Positions 8,172 to 15,833 of a stretch of DNA of 37,604 nucleotides are shown here, one piece after another. The stretch is from positions 1 through 37,604 of the forward strand of contig JAFWEL010000120.1 in assembly GCA_017512905.1 (NCBI GenBank). The letters run 5' to 3'. Within the stretch, counting starts at the first letter, position 1. Each line of letters opens with the position of its first letter. Origin of the DNA: Clostridia bacterium (GTDB lineage Bacteria; Bacillota; Clostridia; Christensenellales; Aristaeellaceae). The notes beneath the pieces were generated by a model. It was not told the origin of the DNA. It saw only the letters and a program-made list of their open reading frames with translations, and did no database searches. A program made the position numbers and the translations under genes.

Positions 8172-9305
8172 ATGCCGATCTATTTTGACAACGCGGCCAC
8201 CAGCCATCCGAAGCCGCCGGGCGTCGTCGAAGCGGTGACCCGGGCGCTGACCGAGACCAACGCCAATCCGGGCCGGTCGGGGCATCGCGCCGCCATCGAG
8301 GCGGCGCGGACGGTGCTGGACTGCCGGGAACGGCTGGCGGCGCTGCTGGGGGCGGCAGACCCCATGAGCGTCGTGCACTGCTTCAACTGCACCGACGCGC
8401 TGAACCTGGCCATCAAGGGCAGCCTGCGCGTGGGCGACCACGTCATCGCCACCCGGCTGGAGCACAACTCGGTGCTGCGGCCGCTGTACGCGCTGGAGCG
8501 GCGAGGCCGCATCGCGCTGACGCTGGTATCCCCCCGGCCCGACGGCTTCGTGGACCCGGACGACATCCGCGACGCCCTCACCCCACAGACCGCGCTGATC
8601 GTCTGCACCCACGCCAGCAACGTCACCGGAGCCATACAGCCCGTGGCCGCCATCGGCCAGGTGGCCCGGGCCGCGGGGGTGCGCTACCTGATCGACGGGG
8701 CCCAGGCCCTGGGCGGCCTTCCGGTGGACGTGAACGCGCTGGGATGCGACCTGTACGCCTTCCCCGGCCACAAATCCCTGCTGGGTCCCCAGGGCACCGG
8801 CGGGCTCTATATCGCCCCGGGGCTGCGCCTCAACCCCCTGCGGGAGGGTGGCACCGGCACCGATTCCCATAGCCTGGATCAGCCGGACACGCTGCCCGAG
8901 CGCTACGAATCCGGCACGGTGAACCTGCCCGGCATCGCGGGGCTGGCGGCGGGCTGCGACTACGTCGCTTCCCGGCTGTCCCAGATCATGATGCACGAGC
9001 GGGAGCTGACCCAGGCGCTCTGGGAGGGCCTCGCCGCCATGGACGGGGTTACGCTGTACACCCCCGCCCAGGAGGCGGGACGGGCGGGCATCGTGTGCTT
9101 CAATGTGGGCGACATGCCCTCGGCCCAGGTGGCCGACGCCCTCGCCCGCCGGGACATCGCCGTGCGCGGCGGGCTGCACTGCGCCCCCGGCGCCCATCGC
9201 TTCCTGGGGACGCTGGAACGCGGCGCGGTGCGCGCCAGCCTGGGCCACGCCAACACCTTCGACGAGGTTGAACAGTTCCTGAAGGCGGTGTGCGCGCTGC
9301 TCTGA
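8172..9305 (+). CDS. Class V aminotransferase, cysteine desulfurase family
   Basis: The 377-residue PLP enzyme is predicted to release sulfur (or selenium) from cysteine or selenocysteine as an enzyme-bound persulfide. The N-terminus MPIYFDNAATSHPKP is typical. The PLP lysine is Lys201 in FPGHKSLLGPQG, and the cofactor-binding stretch LIDGAQALGGLPVDV precedes it. The persulfide cysteine is Cys337 in GGLHCAPGAH. It resembles the CsdB-like, EF2568-type group rather than housekeeping IscS, and no iscU is adjacent. It is divergent from the DUF3343 gene, supporting a joint role in sulfur/selenium transfer. AAGGAGG lies about 9 nt upstream of the ATG, inside a small hairpin. A cysteine-rich small gene follows 52 bp downstream. 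Confidence 0.92.
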   Translation: MPIYFDNAATSHPKPPGVVEAVTRALTETNANPGRSGHRAAIEAARTVLDCRERLAALLGAADPMSVVHCFNCTDALNLAIKGSLRVGDHVIATRLEHNSVLRPLYALERRGRIALTLVSPRPDGFVDPDDIRDALTPQTALIVCTHASNVTGAIQPVAAIGQVARAAGVRYLIDGAQALGGLPVDVNALGCDLYAFPGHKSLLGPQGTGGLYIAPGLRLNPLREGGTGTDSHSLDQPDTLPERYESGTVNLPGIAGLAAGCDYVASRLSQIMMHERELTQALWEGLAAMDGVTLYTPAQEAGRAGIVCFNVGDMPSAQVADALARRDIAVRGGLHCAPGAHRFLGTLERGAVRASLGHANTFDEVEQFLKAVCALL

Positions 9306-9357
9306 ACGCATATTTCCTCCCGCACCCGGGCATACTGACCGTCGGAGGTGGTTTGCC

Positions 9358-9528
9358 ATGCCGATGAGCGAATGCCGGAGCTGTCACAGGACGATGGATT
9401 CCCGGGCCTTTCGGTCCTGCGCCGACTGCGGCGCGCCGCTGTGCGACGACTGCGCCAACGAGTATTCGGGCCTCTGCCCGGACTGCGATAACATCGAACC
9501 GGGATGGGTGTTCCACAATCTGTACTGA
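9358..9528 (+). CDS. 56-residue cysteine-rich (zinc-binding) protein
   Basis: A short frame starts at ATG 9358 with GGAGGTGG six nt upstream and ends at TGA 9528. The product has eight cysteines in four CxxC knuckles: C6-C9 (CRSC), C21-C24 (CADC), C29-C32 (CDDC) and C40-C43 (CPDC). This is enough to bind two zinc ions in a RING/treble-clef-like or tandem zinc-ribbon fold. I do not recognise the family. It lies 52 bp after the aminotransferase on the same strand and may be co-transcribed with it. The strong ribosome binding site and regular CxxC spacing argue that it is real. Confidence 0.75.
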   Translation: MPMSECRSCHRTMDSRAFRSCADCGAPLCDDCANEYSGLCPDCDNIEPGWVFHNLY

Positions 9529-9533
9529 CAAGG

Positions 9534-9562
9534 TTGCATAGTGCGCCGATGAGGGATATAAT
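9534..9562 (+). promoter_or_regulatory. Promoter of gpsA
   Basis: TTGCAT (9534-9539), a 17-bp spacer and TATAAT (9557-9562). Transcription should begin near 9569, leaving a leader of about 105 nt that contains palindromic element A. Confidence 0.65.
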
Positions 9563-9581
9563 GGGGTTGAAGGTTTGTTGG

Positions 9582-9632
9582 GTCGCGGGGATTCTGATTT
9601 GTCGCTACGCGGCAAATCAGAATCCCTGCGAC
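9582..9632. repeat. Dispersed palindromic element A (in the gpsA leader)
   Basis: Arms of 24 bp (9582-9605 and 9609-9632) match at 22 positions around a 3-nt loop. The core ATTCTGATTTGTCGC is shared with elements C and D. It lies between the gpsA promoter and the ribosome binding site, so the transcript should fold it into a strong hairpin. Confidence 0.8.
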
Positions 9633-9674
9633 AATACAGATACGACAAAAGTATTCACTCGGAGGCGCGTTAAC

Positions 9675-10739
9675 ATGACTGGATTACATACATTCAACCC
9701 AAATGGCGCGGACCGGCCCACCCCCGCGTCCATCGGCGTACTGGGGGCGGGCACCTGGGGCATGGCCCTGGCCCGGATGCTGACCAACCTCGGCCATGAG
9801 GTCATGGTCTGGTCGGCGCTGCCGGAGGAGATCGAGCGGCTCAGCGCCACGCGGCGACAGCCCAACCTGCCGGACATGGTCATCCCCGACGCCACCGGCT
9901 TCACCACCGCTATCGAAACCGCCTGTCGCGGCCGGGACGTGGTGCTGTTCGCCGTGCCCTCGGTCTACGTGCGCGCCACGGCCCGTGCCGCCGCGCCCTG
10001 CATCCGCGACGGGCAGATCATCGTGGACGTGGCCAAGGGCATGGAGCCGGACACGCTGCTGACGATGACCCAGGTCATCCGAAGCGAACTGGACGCCCAC
10101 GGGGCGCATCACAATCCCCTGGTGGCCCTGTCCGGACCCACCCACGCCGAGGAGGTGGCCCGGGACCTGCCCACCACCATCGTGTCCGCGTGTCCCGATG
10201 TGGAGGCGGCGCGGCGGGTCCAGGATATCTTCATGAACTCCTGCCTGCGGGTGTACACCAACACCGATATCGAGGGCGTGGAGCTTTGCGGCGCGGTGAA
10301 GAACATCATCGCCCTGGCAGCGGGCATTTCCACGGGACTGGGCTACGGCGACAACGCCCGGGCCGCGCTGATCACCCGCGGCATGGCGGAGATCACCCGC
10401 CTGGGCACGGCCATGGGCTGCAGCGAGCGCACCTTTCCGGGGCTGGCGGGGATGGGCGACCTGATCGTCACCGCTACCAGCCGGCACAGCCGCAACAACC
10501 GCTGCGGCCAGCTGATCGGCGAGGGCGTTCCCCCGAGGGAGGCCATCGCCCGGATCGGCATGGTGGTGGAGGGCATCAACGCCCTGGACGCCACGATGCA
10601 GCTGGCCCGGCGCTATAATGTCGAGATGCCCATCACCGAGGCCGTGGACCAGATCGTTAACCACGGCATGCGGCCCCGGGACGTGGTTTACGCGCTGATG
10701 ACCCGGGAGAAGTCATCGGAAAACCCGGCGGGCCAATGA
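9675..10739 (+). CDS. gpsA: NAD(P)H-dependent glycerol-3-phosphate dehydrogenase
   Basis: Makes sn-glycerol 3-phosphate from dihydroxyacetone phosphate for phospholipid synthesis. The Rossmann motif is IGVLGAGTWGMALA (GxGxxG at residues 24-29). LSGPTHAEEVARDLPTT matches the conserved GPS-A-E block, and catalytic Lys209 lies in GAVKNIIALAAG. The C-terminal domain has GMAEITRLG, GMGDLIVTATS and SRNNR. The 354-residue length includes about 17 residues more than usual before the Rossmann strand. The ATG was chosen because GGAGG lies 9 nt upstream. The gene has its own promoter and a leader carrying palindromic element A. Confidence 0.96.
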   Translation: MTGLHTFNPNGADRPTPASIGVLGAGTWGMALARMLTNLGHEVMVWSALPEEIERLSATRRQPNLPDMVIPDATGFTTAIETACRGRDVVLFAVPSVYVRATARAAAPCIRDGQIIVDVAKGMEPDTLLTMTQVIRSELDAHGAHHNPLVALSGPTHAEEVARDLPTTIVSACPDVEAARRVQDIFMNSCLRVYTNTDIEGVELCGAVKNIIALAAGISTGLGYGDNARAALITRGMAEITRLGTAMGCSERTFPGLAGMGDLIVTATSRHSRNNRCGQLIGEGVPPREAIARIGMVVEGINALDATMQLARRYNVEMPITEAVDQIVNHGMRPRDVVYALMTREKSSENPAGQ

Positions 10740-10756
10740 GGGGTGGCCGAAATTTT
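10729..10756 (+). terminator. Possible gpsA terminator
   Basis: CGGGCCA (10729-10735) pairs with TGGCCG (10744-10749) with one bulged G, followed by AAATTTT. The stem overlaps the stop codon. It is weak but well placed. Confidence 0.35.
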
Positions 10757-10780
10757 AAAAACAATAACAGGGATTTTCTG

Positions 10781-10809
10781 TGGACAGCGGCTCTTTTCTA
10801 TGGTATCAT
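10781..10809 (+). promoter_or_regulatory. Promoter of the zinc-ribbon protein gene
   Basis: TGGACA (10781-10786), a 17-bp spacer and TATCAT (10804-10809) preceded by TGG (extended -10). Transcription should start near 10816, upstream of palindromic element B. Confidence 0.55.
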
Positions 10810-10826
10810 AATAGAGTGATTGTGTC

Positions 10827-10891
10827 TGTTCAGTCGGGTAAATTATGATTTGTCGCGTTGCGACAAATCATAATTTGCAAACGACTGAACA
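10827..10891. repeat. Dispersed palindromic element B (in a 5' leader)
   Basis: This is the most complete copy. A perfect 17-bp inner stem (AAATTATGATTTGTCGC at 10840-10856, with its reverse complement at 10860-10876) is flanked by a perfect 10-bp outer stem (TGTTCAGTCG at 10827-10836, complement at 10882-10891). It lies between the promoter at 10781 and the start of the next gene. Confidence 0.85.
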
Positions 10892-10946
10892 CTTATGAGT
10901 GACCTTGCCTTATCCGCCCTTGAATCATCTCATGGAGGGGTTCCAT

Positions 10947-11615
10947 ATGCCGCTGTACGCCTGCCCCCGCTGCCATAACATCTTTCCCTCGCCCGACAAG
11001 CCCTCCGCCTGCCCTGAGTGCAGCCACAAGTATCCCCTGGTTGCCAGCGACGTGGAGTTCAACACCTTCTACACGTCAAAGCTCACACGCCTGCGGGAGG
11101 GCCACGCCCCGGCCATGACCATGGACGAGCGCAACTGGACGCTGATCCTGCTCTTCCTGAACAAGCCGAAGATGTCCTTCTACACCTCCCACCTGCTGCG
11201 CAATTACGTGCTTGAGGCGACCCCCGAGCTGTGCCTGGACACCTACAAGGGCTTCCGCTGGGAATTCACGCGAAGGGTGAAGCAGGACCGCATCGCCCTG
11301 CAGCTGGAGGGCTACAAGGAATCCCGCCTGCTGATGCGCAGGGAGGACGGCACACCGCTGGTGAAGGGCTGGGACAGCTACGGCCCCGCCCTGCGCCTGC
11401 TGTACAGCTTTGAAGCGACGGACCCCCACAAGGCCCCGAACCTGGGCAACATCAACCGCATCGACCTGGCGCAGATCGCCGGCGCGCCCACCGAGGCCTA
11501 CCGCCAGTTCCTGTCGGACTGGCTGGAAGCGGTTAAGGACGTGCCCTCGCCGATGGGGCGCATACTGCCCGAAGCCAAGCCGCTGCTGAAGCTGATGAAA
11601 AGCGACGATACCTGA
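10947..11615 (+). CDS. Hypothetical protein with N-terminal zinc ribbon
   Basis: The 222-residue protein is not recognised. It starts MPLYACPRC and has CxxC pairs at residues 6/9 and 22/25, a probable zinc ribbon. The remaining 190 residues look globular and mostly helical (for example WTLILLFLNKPKMSFYTSHLLRNYVLE) and ends basic (KPLLKLMKSDDT). There is no signal peptide or membrane segment. The ATG at 10947 has GGAGGGG six nt upstream; the earlier GTG at 10899 has no such site. The leader carries palindromic element B. The stop codon lies in a 19-bp hairpin shared with the convergent gene. Confidence 0.82.
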   Translation: MPLYACPRCHNIFPSPDKPSACPECSHKYPLVASDVEFNTFYTSKLTRLREGHAPAMTMDERNWTLILLFLNKPKMSFYTSHLLRNYVLEATPELCLDTYKGFRWEFTRRVKQDRIALQLEGYKESRLLMRREDGTPLVKGWDSYGPALRLLYSFEATDPHKAPNLGNINRIDLAQIAGAPTEAYRQFLSDWLEAVKDVPSPMGRILPEAKPLLKLMKSDDT

Positions 11616-11655
11616 ATGAACGAACTGCCCGCTTTGGCGGGCAGTTCGTTCATTC
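11614..11655. terminator. Bidirectional 19-bp hairpin between convergent genes
   Basis: A perfect 19-bp inverted repeat (11614-11632 and 11637-11655) closes on the loop TTTG. It overlaps the stop codons of both convergent genes (TGA at 11613-11615 and, on the minus strand, at 11650-11652), so the genes are separated only by the hairpin. There is no long T tract on either side. Confidence 0.75.
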
Positions 11656-11907
11656 AAGCTGTTTTCTGATCAGCCAGTCCCGGAAGGTATCCAGTGGGGC
11701 CGTGGGGCGTTCGTCGCGCCTGGCCATCATAATCGCGTCCTGCACGATCGAAATCAATATGCTCACATCCCGGCGCGTGGTCACGTCCAGGCGGCCCAGC
11801 AGCGCCGCATAGGCCCCGGCATCCGATTCGTGGGGAAGGAACGCCTCGTTTTTAAAGCGCATGCCGATTTCGCGCTTTCTTTGATTCCAATCGGTGACCT
11901 GATGCAC
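11650..11907 (-). CDS. Hypothetical 85-residue protein
   Basis: A small soluble protein of unknown family, charged and probably helical, with a hydrophobic helix DVSILISIVQDAIMMARRDE near the middle and DTFRDWLIRKQLE at the end. The start has GGAGGG about 5 nt upstream, which supports real translation. It lies 46 bp downstream of the PAS-GGDEF-EAL gene on the same strand and is probably the last gene of that transcript, which ends at the shared hairpin at 11614-11655. No motif gives a function. Confidence 0.7.
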   Translation of the reverse strand: MHQVTDWNQRKREIGMRFKNEAFLPHESDAGAYAALLGRLDVTTRRDVSILISIVQDAIMMARRDERPTAPLDTFRDWLIRKQLE

Positions 11908-11953
11908 GGCGAACCCTCCTTCCGGTAGCGTTGACTGGTCAGGGATCGGCCGT

Positions 11954-14929
11954 TCAGCGCCGGACGCGCCTTGCCTGTACCCCTGCCACCAGCCTCTGGA
12001 CCTCGCCCTCCTGGAAGCGGGCGATCCGGAGGCTGACGGGGCGGGACTCGCCGTGGATCACGAGCCGGTATTGCAGCTTGAACACGCCGTTTTCCCGGAC
12101 TTCGCGCAACACGTTTTCCCGGTTGAAGTGCTCGAGGTAGCGGGGCAGGTCCTCCGGATGGACGGTCCGCCGGCCGTCGATGATGCCCTGGCGGAAGAAA
12201 TCCTCCCCCTCCTTGCCAAAGCCCAGGCTGGCGTAGTCCTCGGACGCACTGTATTCGATATAGTGTCCCGTCTCCCAGTCGATCGTATAGAGGCTCAGGT
12301 AGTCCTCCGACAGCGCCATCACCCGGGCGAGGGTATCCCGCTCCTTCTGCATCTGCCGGAGGTGCTCGCTCTGGCGCATCTGGGCGTCGATGATGCTGAT
12401 GCCCATGATGATCCGGTTCCCGCCGGGCTGCATCCGGGTGATCTTCATGTTGACGTACATCGGCGCGCCGGTGTCGATCAGGCGATAGGTGGCCGTATAC
12501 ACGCCCTGCTCGTCCAGCTCGTGGATCAGCTTCTCCTTCGTGAAGCCCGACAGGAAGGGCTCCCGGTCCTCCTCGTAGATGCGGGTCATGGTGTCGCGCT
12601 TGACCGCGGCGAAGAAGTTTTCGCCGTGGCGCTCCATGGCCAGCTCCTCCCCGCCCACCGGCGAGGTGTATTCAATGAAGCGCTCCGTGTCCAGGTCGAC
12701 GACGTAGATGTTGTAGTAGTCCGCGGCCAGCGCCCTTGCGATGTCCGCGTAGGTCGCGCCCTCGTTGGGCTCGGAGATGGAGAGCACCGCGATGGCCGCC
12801 GCGGAGGTTCCGGTCACCGGGTTGCGGTCGATGCGCCTGGCGAAGGCGTGGACCACCGAACCATCGGGCATCTGTTCGTCAAAGAACGCGCGCCCGCCAT
12901 TCCGGCTGCAATCCTGCACCAGCTTCATGAATGACGAACCGGGGCCAAAGGGCGTCGCGGGGAAGTCCTCCGTCTTTCCCTGAAGCTCCAGGTCAAAGAA
13001 GCGCTTCACAAAATCCCGGTAGGACTGGTTCGTGCGCACGAAGCGCACCCGGTCGCCGTTGATCTCGATGATGCCCATGGGCAGCGTGTTGAAAAAATTC
13101 TGGAAGGCGTTTTCATCCTCGTTGGTGATCACCGCCAGGTCGTACAGGTTGACGCGGCCGATGGACTCATAATAGGCCGATTCCGCCGGGTTTTCATAGC
13201 CGAACTTGAACCCCTTTTCATAGCGCTCGAGAATGCGCGCCACGGGCAGCGGCTTCTCAAAGAAGTAGCCCTGCAGCTTGGAGCAGCCGATCTCCTGGAG
13301 GAACGCCACCTGCTCCGGGGTCTCCACGCCCTCGCACACGGTGTCCACCCCGAGGGACGTGGCCATCTTCATCAGCTCGGTGAGTATGATCTTGCCGCTG
13401 TCGCCCTCGTCCAGCTTCTGCATGAAGCTCATGTCGAACTTGATCAGGTCGAAGGGGATGCTTTGCAGCACGTCCAGCGACGAATAGCCGCTGCCGAAGT
13501 CGTCCATCCACACCGGGAAGCCCAGCTGCTGGAAGCGGGCGATCTGCCCGGTCATGAAGCCAAAATCCTTGCCGATGACGCTCTCGGTGATCTCGATGGT
13601 GATCCTGTCGTGGGCTATCCCGGCGGCGTCCACCCGTTTGCGGATCTCCTCGACGATGTCGCAGGCGTCGAAATCGGAGCGGGACAGGTTGATGGAATGG
13701 GGCACGATTTCCCCGCTGATCCCATGCTGGATCTTCATCTTCTCCAGCACCTGCTCCAGCACGTAAAGGTCCAGCTTATAGATCAGGTTGGCGTCCTCCA
13801 GGCAGGGGATGAAGTCCGCGGGGGACAGGAAGCCCCGGACCGGGTCGATCCAGCGGGCCAGCGCCTCCTCGTCGCACACCTTCCGGGTCACCGCCCGAAC
13901 GATGGGCTGGTAATACACCTGGATCCAGCCCTCCTCGATGGCGCGGTCCAGGTTGTTGAGGATGTACTGCTGCTTTTCCAGGTCCTCCCGCATATCGGTG
14001 CTGTACCAGTTAAAGCCGGAGACATAGCGCCTGCCCAGGGCGTCGCAGGCCACCTTGGCCCGGTCACAGGCCGTGCTGACCAGCACATCCTCGACGCTGG
14101 CAGGATAGATACCCACCCGCACGGGCAGCGAATCGCCCCCATTGAGCAGGCGGCATTCCTCGAACAGCCGGTTCAGCGTGTCCTCCAGACCTTCCGCCCT
14201 GGCGAAGGCCATGAAGTGATCCGCGTTGATGTGGCAGCAGCAGGCATTGCCAAAGGTATGGCTCAGCAATCGGGCGAAGGCCTGGAGCAGCCGGTTGCCG
14301 GCGGCGAAGCTGTTCTTCTGGTTGAAATACTTCATGCCGGAGAAATCCATGTACATCAGCACCGCGTCGCCGCCCTCCCGCAGGATGGCCTCCTTGCCCG
14401 CCTGGGCCAGCTCGAAAAAGTAGGTCATCGTGGGCAGGCCGGTGAGGGCGTCGTAATCGCTGGCCTTCAGGATGCTCTCCTGATGCAGCGCCTTGCTCAG
14501 GGACTGGTTCAGCGCCTTCCCCTGCATTGCGCCCTCCACGGCGTATTCACCCTCGTTGGTATACCAGATCTGGGCCAGTCTTTCGCCCGTGGGCGTGAAG
14601 ATATGGCGGCCGAGGGCGTGCAGCACGATGTAGCCCGACCCCTCCCGCGCCTGCAGGCGATAGATGATGTCCAGCTCGCCGCCGTCCCGGACAAAGCGGT
14701 ACACGGCCTCCCCCACCCGGGCCGCGTCGTCCGGATGCACGTTGTGAAAGGTGTCCCGGTCCATGGCGGCACAGGCGCTGTCCCGGTCGTCCTCTCCCAG
14801 CAGCTCGCAGAAGCCATCGGACAGCACAAGGGTCACGATGCGGTTGTCCACCAGCTGGAACACAGCGAACGGAATCGGCATGCGCTCCATGAGCGCCCGC
14901 TGCTCGCTTGTAAAGCTATATTTCTTCAT
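11954..14929 (-). CDS. PAS-GGDEF(degenerate)-EAL-PAS c-di-GMP phosphodiesterase
   Basis: A 991-residue cytoplasmic signalling protein predicted to hydrolyse c-di-GMP. A PAS-like domain (about 20-140) precedes a GGDEF fold (about 159-290) whose signature has become NADHF, so it cannot be a synthase. The EAL domain (about 340-560) is intact: EALARW, INLSR, EITES, WMDDFGSGYSSL, DLIKFDMSF, CEGVET and QGYFFEKPLP. After it come a PAS-like domain (about 600-720) and two copies of a roughly 125-residue sensor domain (about 727-855 and 867-991), each with an RFIEYTS or HYIEYSA motif. The start ATG has GGAGGT 6 nt upstream. The promoter is at 14980-15009, divergent from the 15131 gene. Confidence 0.92.
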   Translation of the reverse strand: MKKYSFTSEQRALMERMPIPFAVFQLVDNRIVTLVLSDGFCELLGEDDRDSACAAMDRDTFHNVHPDDAARVGEAVYRFVRDGGELDIIYRLQAREGSGYIVLHALGRHIFTPTGERLAQIWYTNEGEYAVEGAMQGKALNQSLSKALHQESILKASDYDALTGLPTMTYFFELAQAGKEAILREGGDAVLMYMDFSGMKYFNQKNSFAAGNRLLQAFARLLSHTFGNACCCHINADHFMAFARAEGLEDTLNRLFEECRLLNGGDSLPVRVGIYPASVEDVLVSTACDRAKVACDALGRRYVSGFNWYSTDMREDLEKQQYILNNLDRAIEEGWIQVYYQPIVRAVTRKVCDEEALARWIDPVRGFLSPADFIPCLEDANLIYKLDLYVLEQVLEKMKIQHGISGEIVPHSINLSRSDFDACDIVEEIRKRVDAAGIAHDRITIEITESVIGKDFGFMTGQIARFQQLGFPVWMDDFGSGYSSLDVLQSIPFDLIKFDMSFMQKLDEGDSGKIILTELMKMATSLGVDTVCEGVETPEQVAFLQEIGCSKLQGYFFEKPLPVARILERYEKGFKFGYENPAESAYYESIGRVNLYDLAVITNEDENAFQNFFNTLPMGIIEINGDRVRFVRTNQSYRDFVKRFFDLELQGKTEDFPATPFGPGSSFMKLVQDCSRNGGRAFFDEQMPDGSVVHAFARRIDRNPVTGTSAAAIAVLSISEPNEGATYADIARALAADYYNIYVVDLDTERFIEYTSPVGGEELAMERHGENFFAAVKRDTMTRIYEEDREPFLSGFTKEKLIHELDEQGVYTATYRLIDTGAPMYVNMKITRMQPGGNRIIMGISIIDAQMRQSEHLRQMQKERDTLARVMALSEDYLSLYTIDWETGHYIEYSASEDYASLGFGKEGEDFFRQGIIDGRRTVHPEDLPRYLEHFNRENVLREVRENGVFKLQYRLVIHGESRPVSLRIARFQEGEVQRLVAGVQARRVRR

Positions 14930-14979
14930 GGACGACACCTCCGGCCGGAAATCGCTGAAGGGCACGCTTTAACAAAGAT

Positions 14980-15009
14980 ATTATACCATGGAAACACAGG
15001 CTTTGTCCA
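14980..15009 (-). promoter_or_regulatory. Promoter of the PAS-GGDEF-EAL gene
   Basis: On the minus strand, TGGACA (15004-15009), an 18-bp spacer and TATAAT (14980-14985) preceded by TGG (extended -10). Confidence 0.65.
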
Positions 15010-15061
15010 CACCGAAGGGCCAAAAAATAGACGGCTAAGGCATTTTTAATACCATGACCGG

Positions 15062-15091
15062 TTGATCTTTCGGACTGGAAGCTGCTATAAT
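15062..15091 (+). promoter_or_regulatory. Promoter of the secreted Trp-repeat protein
   Basis: TTGATC (15062-15067), an 18-bp spacer and TATAAT (15086-15091) preceded by TGC (extended -10). It is divergent from the promoter at 14980-15009. Confidence 0.65.
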
Positions 15092-15130
15092 AGCATTATC
15101 AACCCCGAAAGCGAAAGGAGAAACCCAACC

Positions 15131-15667
15131 ATGAAGCGCGTCGCACTGATCATCGCCCTCGTCCTGGCGCTGTCCACAGCCGCCATGGCGGAGGCCACCC
15201 CCGCTCCCACCTCCTCGACCGACGAATTCCTGTCCAACCTGTCAAAGACCTGGGATTCCTTCCTGAAAATGACCAACGAGGCCGGTCAGAACATCTCCGA
15301 TTGGGCCGACAAATCCGGCGTCAGCGCGTGGGCCCAGGGCGCAATCAACGACGTTACCGCCTGGCTCAACGGCTCCGGCCTTGTGGAGTGGTCCCAGTAC
15401 ACCCTGACCCAGCTCAACACCTGGATGGAGCAGTCCGGCATCAACGCCTGGACCGAGGAGCTCGCCTCCCAGTTCCAGACCTTTATCGACCAGAACGGCC
15501 CCGCCATCGAGGCATGGCTCCAGCAGGCCGGCAAGGACATCAGCGACGCCTGGAACATGCTGGCCAACCCCGAAGGACATACCGCCGAGGAGCTCCAGCA
15601 GGCCTACCAGACGGTGACGGACGCCCTCACCGAAGCCGGCAAGCCCACTGAAAAGCCCCAGCAGTAA
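15131..15667 (+). CDS. Secreted protein with 20-residue tryptophan repeats
   Basis: The 178-residue protein has a signal peptide (residues 1-20, ending AMA). The mature part is acidic, predicted helical and built on an exact 20-residue period: W67, W87, W107 and W58, W78, W98, F118, with SG or NG pairs at 62, 82, 102 and 122. A Pro/Lys/Gln-rich tail ends it. There is no cell-wall anchor, so it is probably released or loosely bound. I do not recognise the family; an amphipathic helical solenoid or a surface-active or membrane-binding protein are possibilities only. AAAGGAG lies about 10 nt before the ATG. It has its own promoter and stands among c-di-GMP genes, which may control it. Confidence 0.85.
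   Translation: MKRVALIIALVLALSTAAMAEATPAPTSSTDEFLSNLSKTWDSFLKMTNEAGQNISDWADKSGVSAWAQGAINDVTAWLNGSGLVEWSQYTLTQLNTWMEQSGINAWTEELASQFQTFIDQNGPAIEAWLQQAGKDISDAWNMLANPEGHTAEELQQAYQTVTDALTEAGKPTEKPQQ
15308..15487 (+). repeat. Three 60-bp coding repeats (20 residues each)
   Basis: Residues 60-79, 80-99 and 100-119 of the secreted protein align without gaps as x2-SG-x3-W-x10-(W/F)-x. A partial fourth unit follows from residue 120, and an eroded unit precedes it around W58. The DNA is more diverged than the protein pattern, so the repeats are not recent. Confidence 0.75.
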
Positions 15668-15696
15668 TTGTAGGCGTGTTGCTTGCAGGCGCATGT

Positions 15697-15755
15697 AAAT
15701 TCTGATTTGTCGCTTCGCGACAAATCAGAATTTCCCCACCTGAACATCTGAACAG
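15697..15755. repeat. Dispersed palindromic element C
   Basis: A perfect 17-bp stem (AAATTCTGATTTGTCGC at 15697-15713, complement at 15717-15733) with a 3-nt loop. On the right flank CTGAACAG (15748-15755) corresponds to the outer arm of element B. It lies between two convergent genes. Confidence 0.85.
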
Positions 15756-15772
15756 GCGCCCAAAAACCATCG

Positions 15773-15812
15773 CCGCGCCGGGATGAACGAACCGCTGTTC
15801 ATCCCGGCGCGG
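15773..15812. terminator. Bidirectional 16-bp hairpin terminator
   Basis: CCGCGCCGGGATGAAC (15773-15788) is matched exactly by its reverse complement (15797-15812) around an 8-nt loop. It lies between convergent genes and is followed by ATTATTGG on the plus strand. It can serve both strands. Confidence 0.65.
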
Positions 15813-15833
15813 CCATTATTGGTTTATGACTTA

